DNA from: CAISTG01 sp964455185
Lineage (GTDB): Bacteria; Patescibacteriota; Patescibacteriia; 2-01-FULL-39-33
Length of the DNA: 17,815 nt
Reading direction: 5' to 3'
Assembly: GCA_964455185.1 (NCBI GenBank)
Contig: CAYVUR010000015.1
Coordinates: 1 to 17,815, forward strand
Shown here: positions 6,237-13,928 of the stretch, piece after piece
Layout of the letters: every line of letters begins with the position of its first letter
Numbering within the stretch: the first letter of the stretch is position 1
Position numbers and translations under genes: made by a program
The notes under the pieces: model-generated
What the model was told of the DNA's origin: nothing
Database searches by the model: none
Seen by the model: the letters and a program-made list of their open reading frames with translations, nothing else

Positions 6237-6245
6237 ATTATAACA
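6237..6245 (-). promoter_or_regulatory. Extended -10 promoter element of the 5145-6191 gene
   Basis: Minus strand TGT followed directly by a consensus TATAAT (6242-6237), about 45 nt upstream of the ATG. The position for a -35 is only T-rich and overlaps the T-tract of the ftsH terminator, so recognition would rely on the extended -10. Confidence 0.5.
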
Positions 6246-6261
6246 TAAATAATAAAAATAA

Positions 6262-6302
6262 AAAACTTCCTTTTATTAATTATGTTATTAAAAGGAAGTT
6301 TT
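6262..6302 (-). terminator. Intrinsic terminator of ftsH
   Basis: A perfect 14-bp stem (6262-6275 with 6289-6302, core ACTTCC/GGAAGT) has a 13-nt loop. On the minus strand it continues into TTTTTATTTTTATTATTT. It lies 15 nt after the ftsH stop. Confidence 0.85.
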
Positions 6303-6317
6303 AATAAAAAATATAAT

Positions 6318-8132
6318 TTAAACAGCAAAAATCTTTTCAAAATCTTCAGCCTCAATTGTCTCTTTAGCAATTAATTCATTAGCTATTTTATCTAAATAAT
6401 GTCTTTTATCTCTAATAATTTTTAAAGCCGTTTGAGCCGCTTCATTAAGCATTCTAGTTATTTCTTGATCAATTTCCTCAGCTATTTTTTCAGAATAATC
6501 TTTTTCTTCATGAATTTCTCTACCTAGAAATATTAATTCTTCACGTTGACCAAAAGTTCTAAAACCTAATTTTTCACTCATACCATAATCACTAATTAAA
6601 CGTCGAGCTAATTTAGTTGCCTGTCTTAAATCATTTTGGTCTCCAGTAGTAACTTCATTAAAAATCTCTTCCTCAGCCATTCTACCAGCTAATAATACCG
6701 CTAATTCTTCTAAAAATTCTGTTTTGGTATGTAATTTTTTATCTTCACTAGGTAGTTTCAAGGTAAAACCAGCAGCTGTACCTCTAGCTACTATAGAAAC
6801 TTTACGTACTGGATCAGTATGAGGTAACTCATGAGCCACTAAAGCATGTCCCGCTTCATGATAAGCTGTAATTTTCTTTTCTTTATCACTTAAAATATGA
6901 CTTTTTCTTTCAGGACCTAATAAAACTTTATCAATGCTAGATAAAACATCATTTAAGCTAATTTCTTTAGCGCCTTTTAAGGCAGCGGCTATAGCTGCTT
7001 CATTAAGTAAATTCATTAAATCAGCTCCAGAAAACCCTGGGGTACGTTCAGCTACATTACGTAAATTAACTTCAGCAGCTAGAGGTTTCTCTTTGGCATG
7101 AACTTTCAAAATTTCTTCGCGATCATTAATATCAGGTAAATCTAAAGTTACACGACGATCAAATCTTCCAGGACGTAATAAAGCAGCATCTAAAACATCT
7201 GGCCGATTTGTTGCAGCCATAACTATAATGTTATCTGAGGGCTCAAAACCGTCCATTTCTACCAAAATTTGATTAAGTGTTTGCTCACGTTCATCATGTG
7301 ATCCTCCTAATCCAGCGCCACGCTGACGTCCAACAGCATCAATTTCATCAATAAATAAAATACAAGGTGAATGTTTTTTAGCACGCTTAAATAAATCTCT
7401 AACACGAGAAGCTCCTACTCCAACAAACATTTCTACAAATTCTGAACCAGAAATAGAAAAAAAAGGAACGCCAGCTTCACCAGCTACTGCTTTAGCCAAT
7501 AAAGTTTTACCCGTTCCTGGAGCACCTAACAATAATACACCTTTAGGAATAGAGGCTCCCATATCCAAAAACTTTTTCGGGTTTTTTAAAAAATCAACTA
7601 TCTCCAAAAGTTCCTGTTTAGCTTCTTTAACTCCAGCAACGTTTTTAAAAGTTATTTTATTTTTTTTATCGGGATTAAATTCTCTAGCTCCTGACTGACC
7701 AAAACTCATAGCTTTATTATTAGCGCCTTGAACTTGACGCATCATAAACCAAAAAAATCCAAAAATAAAAATTGCTGGAAGAATTATTGGTAATAAATTG
7801 ACTACCCAAAATTTCCAACCTGAATCATTTTTAACTGTAATAGCAATCTTTTTTAATTGTTCTGGATTAACATTGTAATTTCTAAGCAAAGCACTAAGCG
7901 ATTCATTAGTTTCTTTTTGTAATATTTTTCTACCTCCATCGTTTAAAGTAATTAATAAAGTATTTTCAGAAATATCAATAGATTTTATCTGACCACTCTC
8001 AACTTCATTTACTAAAGTTGAAATATCAATGTTTTCTGGTTCTTGCGATTTTATCGAAATCCAACTAAAAACTACCATAATAAACAAAAAAACCAGAATA
8101 TAAAAAATTGTATTTTTATAAAAGTTTCTCAT
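6318..8132 (-). CDS. ftsH: ATP-dependent zinc metalloprotease FtsH
   Basis: Membrane-anchored hexameric AAA+ protease that degrades misassembled membrane proteins and some soluble regulators. The 604 residues show, in order: a transmembrane segment at about 8-26; a small extracytoplasmic domain; a second transmembrane segment at about 111-131; Walker A GAPGTGKT at 203-210; Walker B ILFIDEID at about 258-265; the second region of homology with RPGRFDRR at 320-327; the zinc motif HEAGH at 425-429; and TTGDQNDL at 496-502, whose Asp501 is the expected third zinc ligand. Every catalytic residue I looked for is present. The C-terminal tail is short, as in many small genomes. It is a single-gene unit, transcribed divergently from the phosphatidyltransferase gene, with no SD before the ATG. 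Confidence 0.98.
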   Translation of the reverse strand: MRNFYKNTIFYILVFLFIMVVFSWISIKSQEPENIDISTLVNEVESGQIKSIDISENTLLITLNDGGRKILQKETNESLSALLRNYNVNPEQLKKIAITVKNDSGWKFWVVNLLPIILPAIFIFGFFWFMMRQVQGANNKAMSFGQSGAREFNPDKKNKITFKNVAGVKEAKQELLEIVDFLKNPKKFLDMGASIPKGVLLLGAPGTGKTLLAKAVAGEAGVPFFSISGSEFVEMFVGVGASRVRDLFKRAKKHSPCILFIDEIDAVGRQRGAGLGGSHDEREQTLNQILVEMDGFEPSDNIIVMAATNRPDVLDAALLRPGRFDRRVTLDLPDINDREEILKVHAKEKPLAAEVNLRNVAERTPGFSGADLMNLLNEAAIAAALKGAKEISLNDVLSSIDKVLLGPERKSHILSDKEKKITAYHEAGHALVAHELPHTDPVRKVSIVARGTAAGFTLKLPSEDKKLHTKTEFLEELAVLLAGRMAEEEIFNEVTTGDQNDLRQATKLARRLISDYGMSEKLGFRTFGQREELIFLGREIHEEKDYSEKIAEEIDQEITRMLNEAAQTALKIIRDKRHYLDKIANELIAKETIEAEDFEKIFAV

Positions 8133-8228
8133 TGTATTTTTTTAGGTTATAATTAAATAAATAAACTTAAACTAATAAAATAAATTATAGCTTAAAATCA
8201 ATTGCTATCATAATACTTATTATTAATT
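8133..8228. promoter_or_regulatory. Divergent promoter region between ftsH and the phosphatidyltransferase gene
   Basis: The 96-nt AT-rich spacer separates two divergent starts. A consensus TATAAT for ftsH is on the minus strand at 8189-8184, with only weak -35 matches. For the plus gene, CATAAT at 8209-8214 is the best -10. An imperfect inverted repeat (ATTATAGC at 8184-8191, GCTAT at 8204-8208 followed by CATAAT) overlaps both and could bind a shared regulator. Confidence 0.35.
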
Positions 8229-8840
8229 ATGTCAAACGATTTTTATAAAAAAATACAAAATTTTATTGATTATTTATTAGAAAAAACACTTTTTTTCTTA
8301 ATTCCATATTGGGTTAAACCTAATACTTTTTCTTGGTTTAGAATAATTTTAGTGCCAATAATTATAATTCTAATTTTAAATAACTTTTGGTTCTGGGGAA
8401 TGATTGCTTTTATTAGTGCGGCTTTATTTGATTCTTTAGATGGAGCTTTAGCTCGTAGACGAGGTCAAATATCCAAAAAAGGCTTAATTCTTGATCCTTT
8501 AGCAGATAAATTATTAATAGGATTAACTTTACTTGTTGTAATGATTAATTATCCTTTTAGTTCTTTAATATTATCAATTATTGGTTTAGAAGCATCAATG
8601 ATTTTTTTAGCTATTATGATTAAAAAATCAAAATTAGCTCCTCGTCCTGCTAATGTTTGGGGTAAAACAAAAATGTTTTTACAATCTTTGGGTATTTTAA
8701 GTATTTTTCTCTGGCAAATATTTAATTCTTTTTATTATTTATTTTTTTCAGCCGCAATTTTATGGCTTGCTTTAGTTTTTCTAGTTATTAGCGCTATAGA
8801 CTTTACTTGGAATAAAAACTTTACAATAATTACTAAATAG
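8229..8840 (+). CDS. CDP-alcohol phosphatidyltransferase (PgsA-like)
   Basis: Integral membrane enzyme that transfers a phosphatidyl group from a CDP-activated lipid to an alcohol; in bacteria the commonest product is phosphatidylglycerol phosphate. The 203 residues contain the complete family signature D-x2-DG-x2-AR-x8-G-x3-D-x3-D as DSLDGALARR...G...DPLAD at about residues 68-94, with all metal-binding aspartates present. About six hydrophobic segments surround it. The start MSNDFYKKIQNF fits the family, although no SD is seen. The acceptor alcohol cannot be decided from sequence: PgsA is likeliest, with phosphatidylinositol-phosphate synthase-like or CDP-archaeol-type members as alternatives. 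Downstream are a GC-rich element and the SpeD-like gene, with no terminator visible between. Confidence 0.9.
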   Translation: MSNDFYKKIQNFIDYLLEKTLFFLIPYWVKPNTFSWFRIILVPIIIILILNNFWFWGMIAFISAALFDSLDGALARRRGQISKKGLILDPLADKLLIGLTLLVVMINYPFSSLILSIIGLEASMIFLAIMIKKSKLAPRPANVWGKTKMFLQSLGILSIFLWQIFNSFYYLFFSAAILWLALVFLVISAIDFTWNKNFTIITK

Positions 8841-8857
8841 TATATTATAAAGACAAT

Positions 8858-8920
8858 TCTTTCGTCCCTGCCAACGGTTGGCGTTGGTCTGCTGGCTGTC
8901 CGGTAAGACGTAAGGAAGTT
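8858..8920. repeat. GC-rich structured element of unknown nature
   Basis: A sharply bounded segment of about 58% GC lies in surroundings of about 20-25%. It contains the perfect inverted repeat GCCAAC-G-GTTGGC (8870-8882), followed by GTTGG and a GCTGGC. It has no T-run, so it is not a normal terminator. It may be a dispersed repeat or miniature element, a small structured RNA, or a processing site ahead of the SpeD-like gene. Copy number elsewhere is unknown. Confidence 0.4.
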
Positions 8921-8944
8921 CATTCATAATTATTAAAAACAGAG

Positions 8945-9334
8945 ATGAACATTACAGCTTTGCGCCGCGATTATAAAAATCGTAAGGCGTGGGGTTTGCT
9001 AGCCTCAATAGATTTGGCTGGCTGTGACCATGAAATGATTCAGTCACCAACAGCAATTAAATTATTCGTCAAACAGTTGGTTAAGCTATTAAAAATGCAA
9101 GCTCATGGACCAACTATAGTAGAAAAATTTGCAGAAGGATCTTTAGAAGGTTACAGTGCTTTCCAATTTATAGAAACTTCCTCAATTACTATTCATTTTG
9201 ACGACAAACAAGGTGATCGAGCTTTCATTGATATTTTCAGTTGTTGCTGGTTTAATCCTGATGCAGCTGAAAAATTCGCTAAAAAATATTTTAAAGCGAA
9301 AAAATCAAAAATTAAAAATCTGTTACGTTATTAA
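8945..9334 (+). CDS. SpeD-like pyruvoyl decarboxylase (S-adenosylmethionine decarboxylase superfamily)
   Basis: A 129-residue protein with the bacterial SpeD layout: WGLLASIDLAGCD at 16-28, a helix, GPTIVEKF at 55-62, GYSAFQFIETSSITIHF at 69-85 and AFIDIFSC at 93-100. In SpeD the precursor cleaves itself at an ESHITIH motif and the Ser becomes a pyruvoyl cofactor. Here ITIH aligns, His84 is kept and Ser79/Ser80 are candidates, but the Glu lies one residue further away and the ESH triplet is ETSS. The catalytic Cys is probably C100. SpeD homologues that decarboxylate arginine or ornithine instead of S-adenosylmethionine are established, so the substrate is open. Its GC (about 33-43%) exceeds that of its neighbours. 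No other polyamine gene is nearby. A weak CAGAG precedes the ATG. Confidence 0.75.
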   Translation: MNITALRRDYKNRKAWGLLASIDLAGCDHEMIQSPTAIKLFVKQLVKLLKMQAHGPTIVEKFAEGSLEGYSAFQFIETSSITIHFDDKQGDRAFIDIFSCCWFNPDAAEKFAKKYFKAKKSKIKNLLRY

Positions 9335-9390
9335 ATCTTCATATCAAAGATTAATAATTTAGAAAACAATTATTTTAACTCGTTATAAAA

Positions 9391-9420
9391 AATAAAACTC
9401 CAGATTTCTGGAGTTTTATT
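9391..9420. terminator. Bidirectional terminator between the speD-like gene and rnj
   Basis: A perfect 13-bp stem (AATAAAACTCCAG at 9391-9403 with its complement at 9408-9420) has a 4-nt loop. T-rich tails follow on both strands. It ends two bases from the rnj stop codon and 57 bases after the speD-like stop, serving both convergent genes. Confidence 0.85.
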
Positions 9421-9421
9421 T

Positions 9422-11557
9422 TTATACTTCAATTATAACCGGCAAAATCATTGGTCTTTTTTCTGTTTTTTGGAATAAAAACTTACCAATCTCATTACGC
9501 AATTTATCTTTAATTAATTGATCATCGGGAGCAGTTTTAGAATTTTCATCTTTAAGTAATTTTTTAATTTTAGTACGAGTCATTTCAATAAGTTTTTTAT
9601 TTTCTTTTAAATAAACAAATCCTCGAGAGATAATATCAGGATTATGTATTAGATTTCCAGTTTTAGAATCAATTGTGACAACTATTACTAACATACCGTC
9701 TTCTGCCAATTGTTGGCGATCACGTAAAACTACATTATTCATATCAGTAATACCAAGTCCATCAACAAAAACATAAGAAGCTGGAACTTTTTTATCTAAC
9801 ATTTTAGCGCCTTGACGACCAATCTCAATAACACTGCCATTATCAGGAACAAAAATCCTTTCTTGCGGAAAACCAACGCTAACAGCTAATTTAGCCGCTT
9901 CTTTAAGCATATAATGATTGGCATAAGAAGGAATAAAATAATCTGGTCTAATCTGATCTAACATATAAACAATATCATCACGATTTCCGTGTCCTGAAAC
10001 ATGAATATCCATAATATTACCATGAATAACATTATTACACTGACGATAAAGATTATCTTTAAGTCTTTGAATTGTTCTTTCATTACCCGGAATTATAGAA
10101 GAAGACAAAACAACAGTATCTTCTAATTTTAATTTAATAATTTTATGTGATCCATCAATAATACGAGCAAGAACAGCATTACCTTCTCCTTGAGATCCAG
10201 TACATAATATTACAACTTTATTGTCAGGATAATTATTAATCTCTTCAACTTTAATAACTGTATTTTTCTGATATTTGATATATCCTAATTTTTTAGCAAT
10301 TTCAACATTAACCTTCATACTATAACCATCAAGAGCTACTTTTTTACCTAATTTTTCACAAACAGAAATAATCCAACTGATACGTTCTATTTGCGAAGAA
10401 AAAGTTCCAATAATTACTCTACCTGGAGCTTGAGAAATAATTTTTGTTAAATTTGCCTGCATTTCTTCGGTAGAAGCACTGCTACGCACATCAATTGCTC
10501 CAAGTGATTCCAACATTAAAACCGTTGGTCTTTCTAATTTAGATAAAAATGAATAATCAATAATTGGTTTGCCGTTTTTATCTTTTTCCAAAGTCCAATC
10601 GCCGGGATGCAAAACGGTTCCTGAAGGAGTTTTAATAATAACACCAACAGCATCCATAATTGAATGATCTATTTGAAAAAAAGAGATATCAAAAATTCCT
10701 AAACGTATTCTTTCTTTAAGATCTTTAATAGTTATAGTTTTTAATTTTTTAGAACTATCTTTCTTATAATCTTCTTGGCGATGCTTAATTATTGCTAAAG
10801 TAAGAGGTCGACCAATAATAACTGGATTACCTAATTTTTCTAAAAGTATTGGAGCGGCTCCGATATGATCTAAATGTCCATGAGAAAAAATAACGCCTTT
10901 AATTTGTTTCTCTTTTCCTTTTAGATATTCAATATTAGGAATAATGTAATCAATACCCGGCATATCTTCTTCAGGAAACTGTATACCCATATCCAAAATT
11001 ACAATATCATTACCATATTCAAAAATTGTCATATTACGACCGACTTCCTCATAGCCTCCAATAGGAATAATGCGCAATTTAATTTCTCCTGTGTAAGACA
11101 ATTTATTATAAGATGTTGATAAAGATTGTGTATTTTTATAGCCTCTAATTGATTGATTAGTAGTTTGTTGATTGGTAATTGGGGTTGTTTTAGTATGATT
11201 TTGTCCTGTTTTAGAAAAATTCCCTGAATGATTATTTAATTGATAATTAGAAAAAAAATCTTTTTGTTTATTTTCAAATACTGTTTTCTGAGATGTAGAA
11301 ATATTTGACTTAACTAAAGAAGATTCAGAAGATTTTTCATTAGATGAATTGGGCAAATCAATTGTTTTTAACCAATTATCCAAACTAAGATTATTCAAAT
11401 CATTTTTTCGGTTAATTGTTTCTGAAGATTTTATTTTATTTTTAGAAAAAAAACCGGTAGATTTTTTTTGTTCTTTATGTGATTTTTTCATTGCTGAAAA
11501 ACTTGACGACTTAAAAGTCTTTCTTGGCGCATTGCGCCGATAATTATTAATATTCAT
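9422..11557 (-). CDS. rnj: Ribonuclease J with a long disordered N-terminal extension
   Basis: Metallo-beta-lactamase/beta-CASP ribonuclease for 5'-3' exonucleolytic and endonucleolytic mRNA and rRNA processing. The catalytic part begins near residue 159 (IKLRIIPIGGYEEVGRNM). The zinc motif HGHLDH is at 226-231, Asp190 is in ILDMG, HPGDW at 317-321, CTGSQGE at 452-458 and SGHG at 521-524; the C-terminal domain ends the 711 residues. Residues 1-158 are low-complexity and rich in Ser, Asn, Lys, Gln and Thr, about 150 residues longer than usual RNase J. Relative to the family consensus as I know it, the late PVHGEYR motif reads PSYANHY (544-549) and SNIHR reads SQIER, so a metal-ligand His may have moved to H548. 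It follows tRNA-Leu with two hairpins between, suggesting co-transcription and processing. Confidence 0.94.
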   Translation of the reverse strand: MNINNYRRNAPRKTFKSSSFSAMKKSHKEQKKSTGFFSKNKIKSSETINRKNDLNNLSLDNWLKTIDLPNSSNEKSSESSLVKSNISTSQKTVFENKQKDFFSNYQLNNHSGNFSKTGQNHTKTTPITNQQTTNQSIRGYKNTQSLSTSYNKLSYTGEIKLRIIPIGGYEEVGRNMTIFEYGNDIVILDMGIQFPEEDMPGIDYIIPNIEYLKGKEKQIKGVIFSHGHLDHIGAAPILLEKLGNPVIIGRPLTLAIIKHRQEDYKKDSSKKLKTITIKDLKERIRLGIFDISFFQIDHSIMDAVGVIIKTPSGTVLHPGDWTLEKDKNGKPIIDYSFLSKLERPTVLMLESLGAIDVRSSASTEEMQANLTKIISQAPGRVIIGTFSSQIERISWIISVCEKLGKKVALDGYSMKVNVEIAKKLGYIKYQKNTVIKVEEINNYPDNKVVILCTGSQGEGNAVLARIIDGSHKIIKLKLEDTVVLSSSIIPGNERTIQRLKDNLYRQCNNVIHGNIMDIHVSGHGNRDDIVYMLDQIRPDYFIPSYANHYMLKEAAKLAVSVGFPQERIFVPDNGSVIEIGRQGAKMLDKKVPASYVFVDGLGITDMNNVVLRDRQQLAEDGMLVIVVTIDSKTGNLIHNPDIISRGFVYLKENKKLIEMTRTKIKKLLKDENSKTAPDDQLIKDKLRNEIGKFLFQKTEKRPMILPVIIEV

Positions 11558-11583
11558 AAATTAATTAATAAAAAATAATTCAA

Positions 11584-11619
11584 TAATATCAAAATGATAT
11601 TAATATCGCTTAATAGCGA
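11584..11619 (-). other. Two hairpins in the spacer between tRNA-Leu and rnj
   Basis: On the minus strand, TCGCT-ATTA-AGCGA (11619-11606) is followed by the perfect 8-bp inverted repeat TAATATCA-TTT-TGATATTA (11602-11584), then TTGAATTATTTTTT. The second could end the tRNA transcript or mark processing of a tRNA-rnj transcript. Confidence 0.45.
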
Positions 11620-11631
11620 AATGAATAATTA

Positions 11632-11715
11632 TGCCGACAGAGAGTATTGAACTCTCACCGCCCTAAGGCGACACGGCTCTGAACCGTGCGTGTCTACCAA
11701 TTCCACCATGTCGGC
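11632..11715 (-). tRNA. tRNA-Leu (anticodon CAG)
   Basis: Read on the minus strand. The 7-bp acceptor stem is GCCGACA/TGTCGGC, with discriminator A at 11632. The D-arm contains GGAATTGGTAGAC. The anticodon stem CACGG/CCGTG encloses loop TTCAGAG, giving anticodon CAG. A long variable arm (CGCCTTAGGGCG) marks a class II tRNA, and the T-arm is GAGAG-TTCAATA-CTCTC. CCA is not encoded. It starts only 25 bases after the preceding gene's stop, so it is probably excised from a longer transcript. Confidence 0.95.
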
Positions 11716-11740
11716 TTAAAGCCGAAATTAAATTTAAAAA

Positions 11741-13594
11741 TTATTTAAAAATTTTTCTAATATCAAATGATCGTTTTACTTTTATATACCAATCACTAAG
11801 ATTGGAAAAACGGTCACTATATCTTGAAACTGCGGCAACTTTAAAACCTTTTATAATTTTATTCTGTGGATAAATATAATAAGGAGTATAAAGAAATATA
11901 GCGGGTAATTCAGTTGATACTATTTTCTGAAATTCAGAATATTTTTCTCGACGATAATTAATATCATTATTTTTTCTAGCTGATTCTAATAAATCATCTA
12001 ATTTCTTATTAGAGAAAACTGCTAAATTTGATCCCGGGTATTCATTTTGAGAAGAGTGCCAAAAAGCAAACGGGTCGGGATCATACAAAAAATTATTATA
12101 AGAAAAAAGAAGAGCTTCATATTTTCTACCATTAATATTTTCTTGAATAATTTTTGACTTATCTACTATTTCTAAATTAACCTTAACTCCAATTTGATTC
12201 CAACTTTCTTTAATACGTTTAGCAACTTCTACATACTGTAATTGATCTGGCAAGGTTAATTTTATTTCTAAATTCCAATTTTTCTTAACACGAAATTGTT
12301 CAGTTAAACCATTTTCTGTAGTAGTAGAAATTAATTCCCAGCCATTCTTTTTTAATAAAGTGGCAGCCGCTTCAGGATCATAATTATATTTATTAATTTG
12401 TAAAGAATCAGAAAATTCAGAAAGTAAAGGGGCATCAATAACTCTTGCTGAATCACCAAAAACTTCATTAACTATTTTATTTTTATCTAATGACAGAGCT
12501 AATGCTTGTCTAATATAATCAGCTTGCAATAAAGCATTATTCTTTTGATTGAAGAAAATAGCAGCATATTGAGGTTGTTGTAGTTGATTTAAAATAATAT
12601 TTTTATGCTTCTTTAATTCATCTTTATTTTCTAATGGTAAAAATCCAATACCATCAACATTTTGATTTTTTAATGCTTCAATTGCCGAATTATTATCAGC
12701 ATAAAATTTAAAAGTAATTTTAGATAAATATGGCTTTTTGCCATAATATCCATCAAATACTGATAATGTATAAGATTTTATATTACCTAATTTATCTTTT
12801 TTAAGATTATCAAATTTCCAAGGCCCGGTGCCTATTGGTTTTTTATTTAATTCATTAAGGTCGGCGTTATTAGGAGGTATATTATACCATAAATGTTCTG
12901 GTAAAATACCAAAAGTTAACATACTAAGAAATGGAGCAAAAGGTTCTTTTAAAATAAACTTTACAGTATAATCATCAACCTTTTCTGCTCGCATTCCCTG
13001 AAATCTTCTATTAAGAGGGCTTTTAAACTGAGAATCTTGAATGGAAGAAAAAGTAAAAATTACATCATCTGCTTTAAAAGGTTCTCCGTCATGCCACTTA
13101 ACATCCTGACGAAGATGAAAAGTATAAACTAATTGATCTTCAGAAATTTCAAAACTTTCAGCTAAATCAGGAACTAAATTATGATTTTCATCATATTGAA
13201 TTAAAGAAGAAAAAACTAATTTACTTAAATCTCCATCAACACTATTAGGTGAAGCTAATATAGGGTTAATAAAAAGTGGGGCACCAACTACTCCTTCAAC
13301 ATATTCTCCGCCAAACCCCGGTTTTAAAGAAGTTAATGATAATAATCCTTGAATAATTAAAAAAATAGTGGAAGAAATTATAACTACCAATAAAATATTG
13401 ACCTGTCTTTTTTCTTTGGGCGATAAAAACTTCGGCAAATATTTAAGTTGCTTTAAACCTATCTTTCGCGAACGATTAAGAGAAACTACTAAGAGACGGT
13501 CTAAATGATGTTGTTTTTCGAATTTTCTTAAATTTATTACTTGACGATCGAAAAACAGAGAAAACTTTTTCCGTAACTTCAGAAAAAAATCCAC
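11741..13594 (-). CDS. Membrane-anchored peptide/solute-binding protein (SBP family 5, OppA/DppA-like)
   Basis: Family 5 extracellular binding proteins capture oligopeptides or similar solutes for an ABC importer. Features of the 617 residues: a basic cytoplasmic N-terminus of about 66 residues; one transmembrane segment at about 67-88 (ILLVVIISSTIFLIIQGLL); then the family core, including LVPDLAESFEISEDQLVYTF at about 140-159, VKWHDGEPFKADDVIFTF at 165-182 and GTGPWKF further on. There is no lipobox, so it is held by an uncleaved signal anchor instead of a lipid. The start is GTG at 13594; no ATG lies close by. No permease or ATPase gene is adjacent, although such genes may be elsewhere. It sits between secG and tRNA-Leu on the same strand. 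The family call is firm; the ligand is unknown. Confidence 0.9.
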   Translation of the reverse strand: MDFFLKLRKKFSLFFDRQVINLRKFEKQHHLDRLLVVSLNRSRKIGLKQLKYLPKFLSPKEKRQVNILLVVIISSTIFLIIQGLLSLTSLKPGFGGEYVEGVVGAPLFINPILASPNSVDGDLSKLVFSSLIQYDENHNLVPDLAESFEISEDQLVYTFHLRQDVKWHDGEPFKADDVIFTFSSIQDSQFKSPLNRRFQGMRAEKVDDYTVKFILKEPFAPFLSMLTFGILPEHLWYNIPPNNADLNELNKKPIGTGPWKFDNLKKDKLGNIKSYTLSVFDGYYGKKPYLSKITFKFYADNNSAIEALKNQNVDGIGFLPLENKDELKKHKNIILNQLQQPQYAAIFFNQKNNALLQADYIRQALALSLDKNKIVNEVFGDSARVIDAPLLSEFSDSLQINKYNYDPEAAATLLKKNGWELISTTTENGLTEQFRVKKNWNLEIKLTLPDQLQYVEVAKRIKESWNQIGVKVNLEIVDKSKIIQENINGRKYEALLFSYNNFLYDPDPFAFWHSSQNEYPGSNLAVFSNKKLDDLLESARKNNDINYRREKYSEFQKIVSTELPAIFLYTPYYIYPQNKIIKGFKVAAVSRYSDRFSNLSDWYIKVKRSFDIRKIFK

Positions 13595-13620
13595 GTTTTT
13601 TTAATTAATGATTGTCTAAA

Positions 13621-13655
13621 TTACTAAATCACAGAAAAATTCTGAAATTTAGTAA
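13621..13655 (-). other. 35-nt inverted repeat between secG and the binding-protein gene
   Basis: TTACTAAAT (13621-13629) pairs with ATTTAGTAA (13647-13655) and CAGAA (13632-13636) with TTCTG (13640-13644), separated by a 2x2 internal loop. No good T-run follows on the minus strand. It may act as an attenuator or mRNA-processing hairpin rather than a full terminator. Confidence 0.5.
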
Positions 13656-13683
13656 CTAATTTTAAAAATAAACTAATAAAAAA

Positions 13684-13896
13684 TTAATATAGAACATTAA
13701 TCAAAGCAACAGTTAAAAAAACAATCGCTAAAATTATAGTAGCAATAGATAAAATTTTCTCTAAGCCACGTTTAGTTCTGTAGACATTGCCTTCGCCTCC
13801 AAAAGCTGAACCCAATCCAGTGCCACGATTTTGCAATAAAACTACTAAAACTAATAATACAGCTGAAACTAATTGAATAATATCTAAAATCATCAT
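13684..13896 (-). CDS. secG: Preprotein translocase subunit SecG
   Basis: Small subunit of the SecYEG channel, which assists SecA-driven protein export through the cytoplasmic membrane. The 70 residues have the SecG layout: a first transmembrane helix (about 4-21, ending LVVLLQNRGTGLGSAFGG, the family's most conserved stretch), a short loop with VYRTKRGLEKI, and a second helix at about 50-68. Two ATG codons open the frame and either may be used; neither has an SD. Its own promoter lies at 13929-13957. It heads a possible secG, binding protein, tRNA-Leu, rnj transcript. Confidence 0.95.
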   Translation of the reverse strand: MMILDIIQLVSAVLLVLVVLLQNRGTGLGSAFGGEGNVYRTKRGLEKILSIATIILAIVFLTVALINVLY

Positions 13897-13928
13897 ATCT
13901 AATAAAAAAGATTTGATAAGGTATTTTT

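Noticed and set aside
6149..6370. 73-residue frame spanning the ftsH terminator
   Set aside because: It overlaps ftsH, a terminator hairpin and the start of the next gene; not plausible as a gene.
8858..8920. Intrinsic terminator for the phosphatidyltransferase gene
   Set aside because: The hairpin is not followed by a T-run on either strand, so ordinary termination is not supported.
8735..8923. 62-residue minus-strand frame across the GC-rich element
   Set aside because: Antisense to the phosphatidyltransferase C-terminus, with no promoter or SD. The N-terminal part simply reads the GC-rich element.
11349..11543. 64-residue plus-strand frame opposite the RNase J N-terminus
   Set aside because: Antisense to the low-complexity extension; no expression signals.
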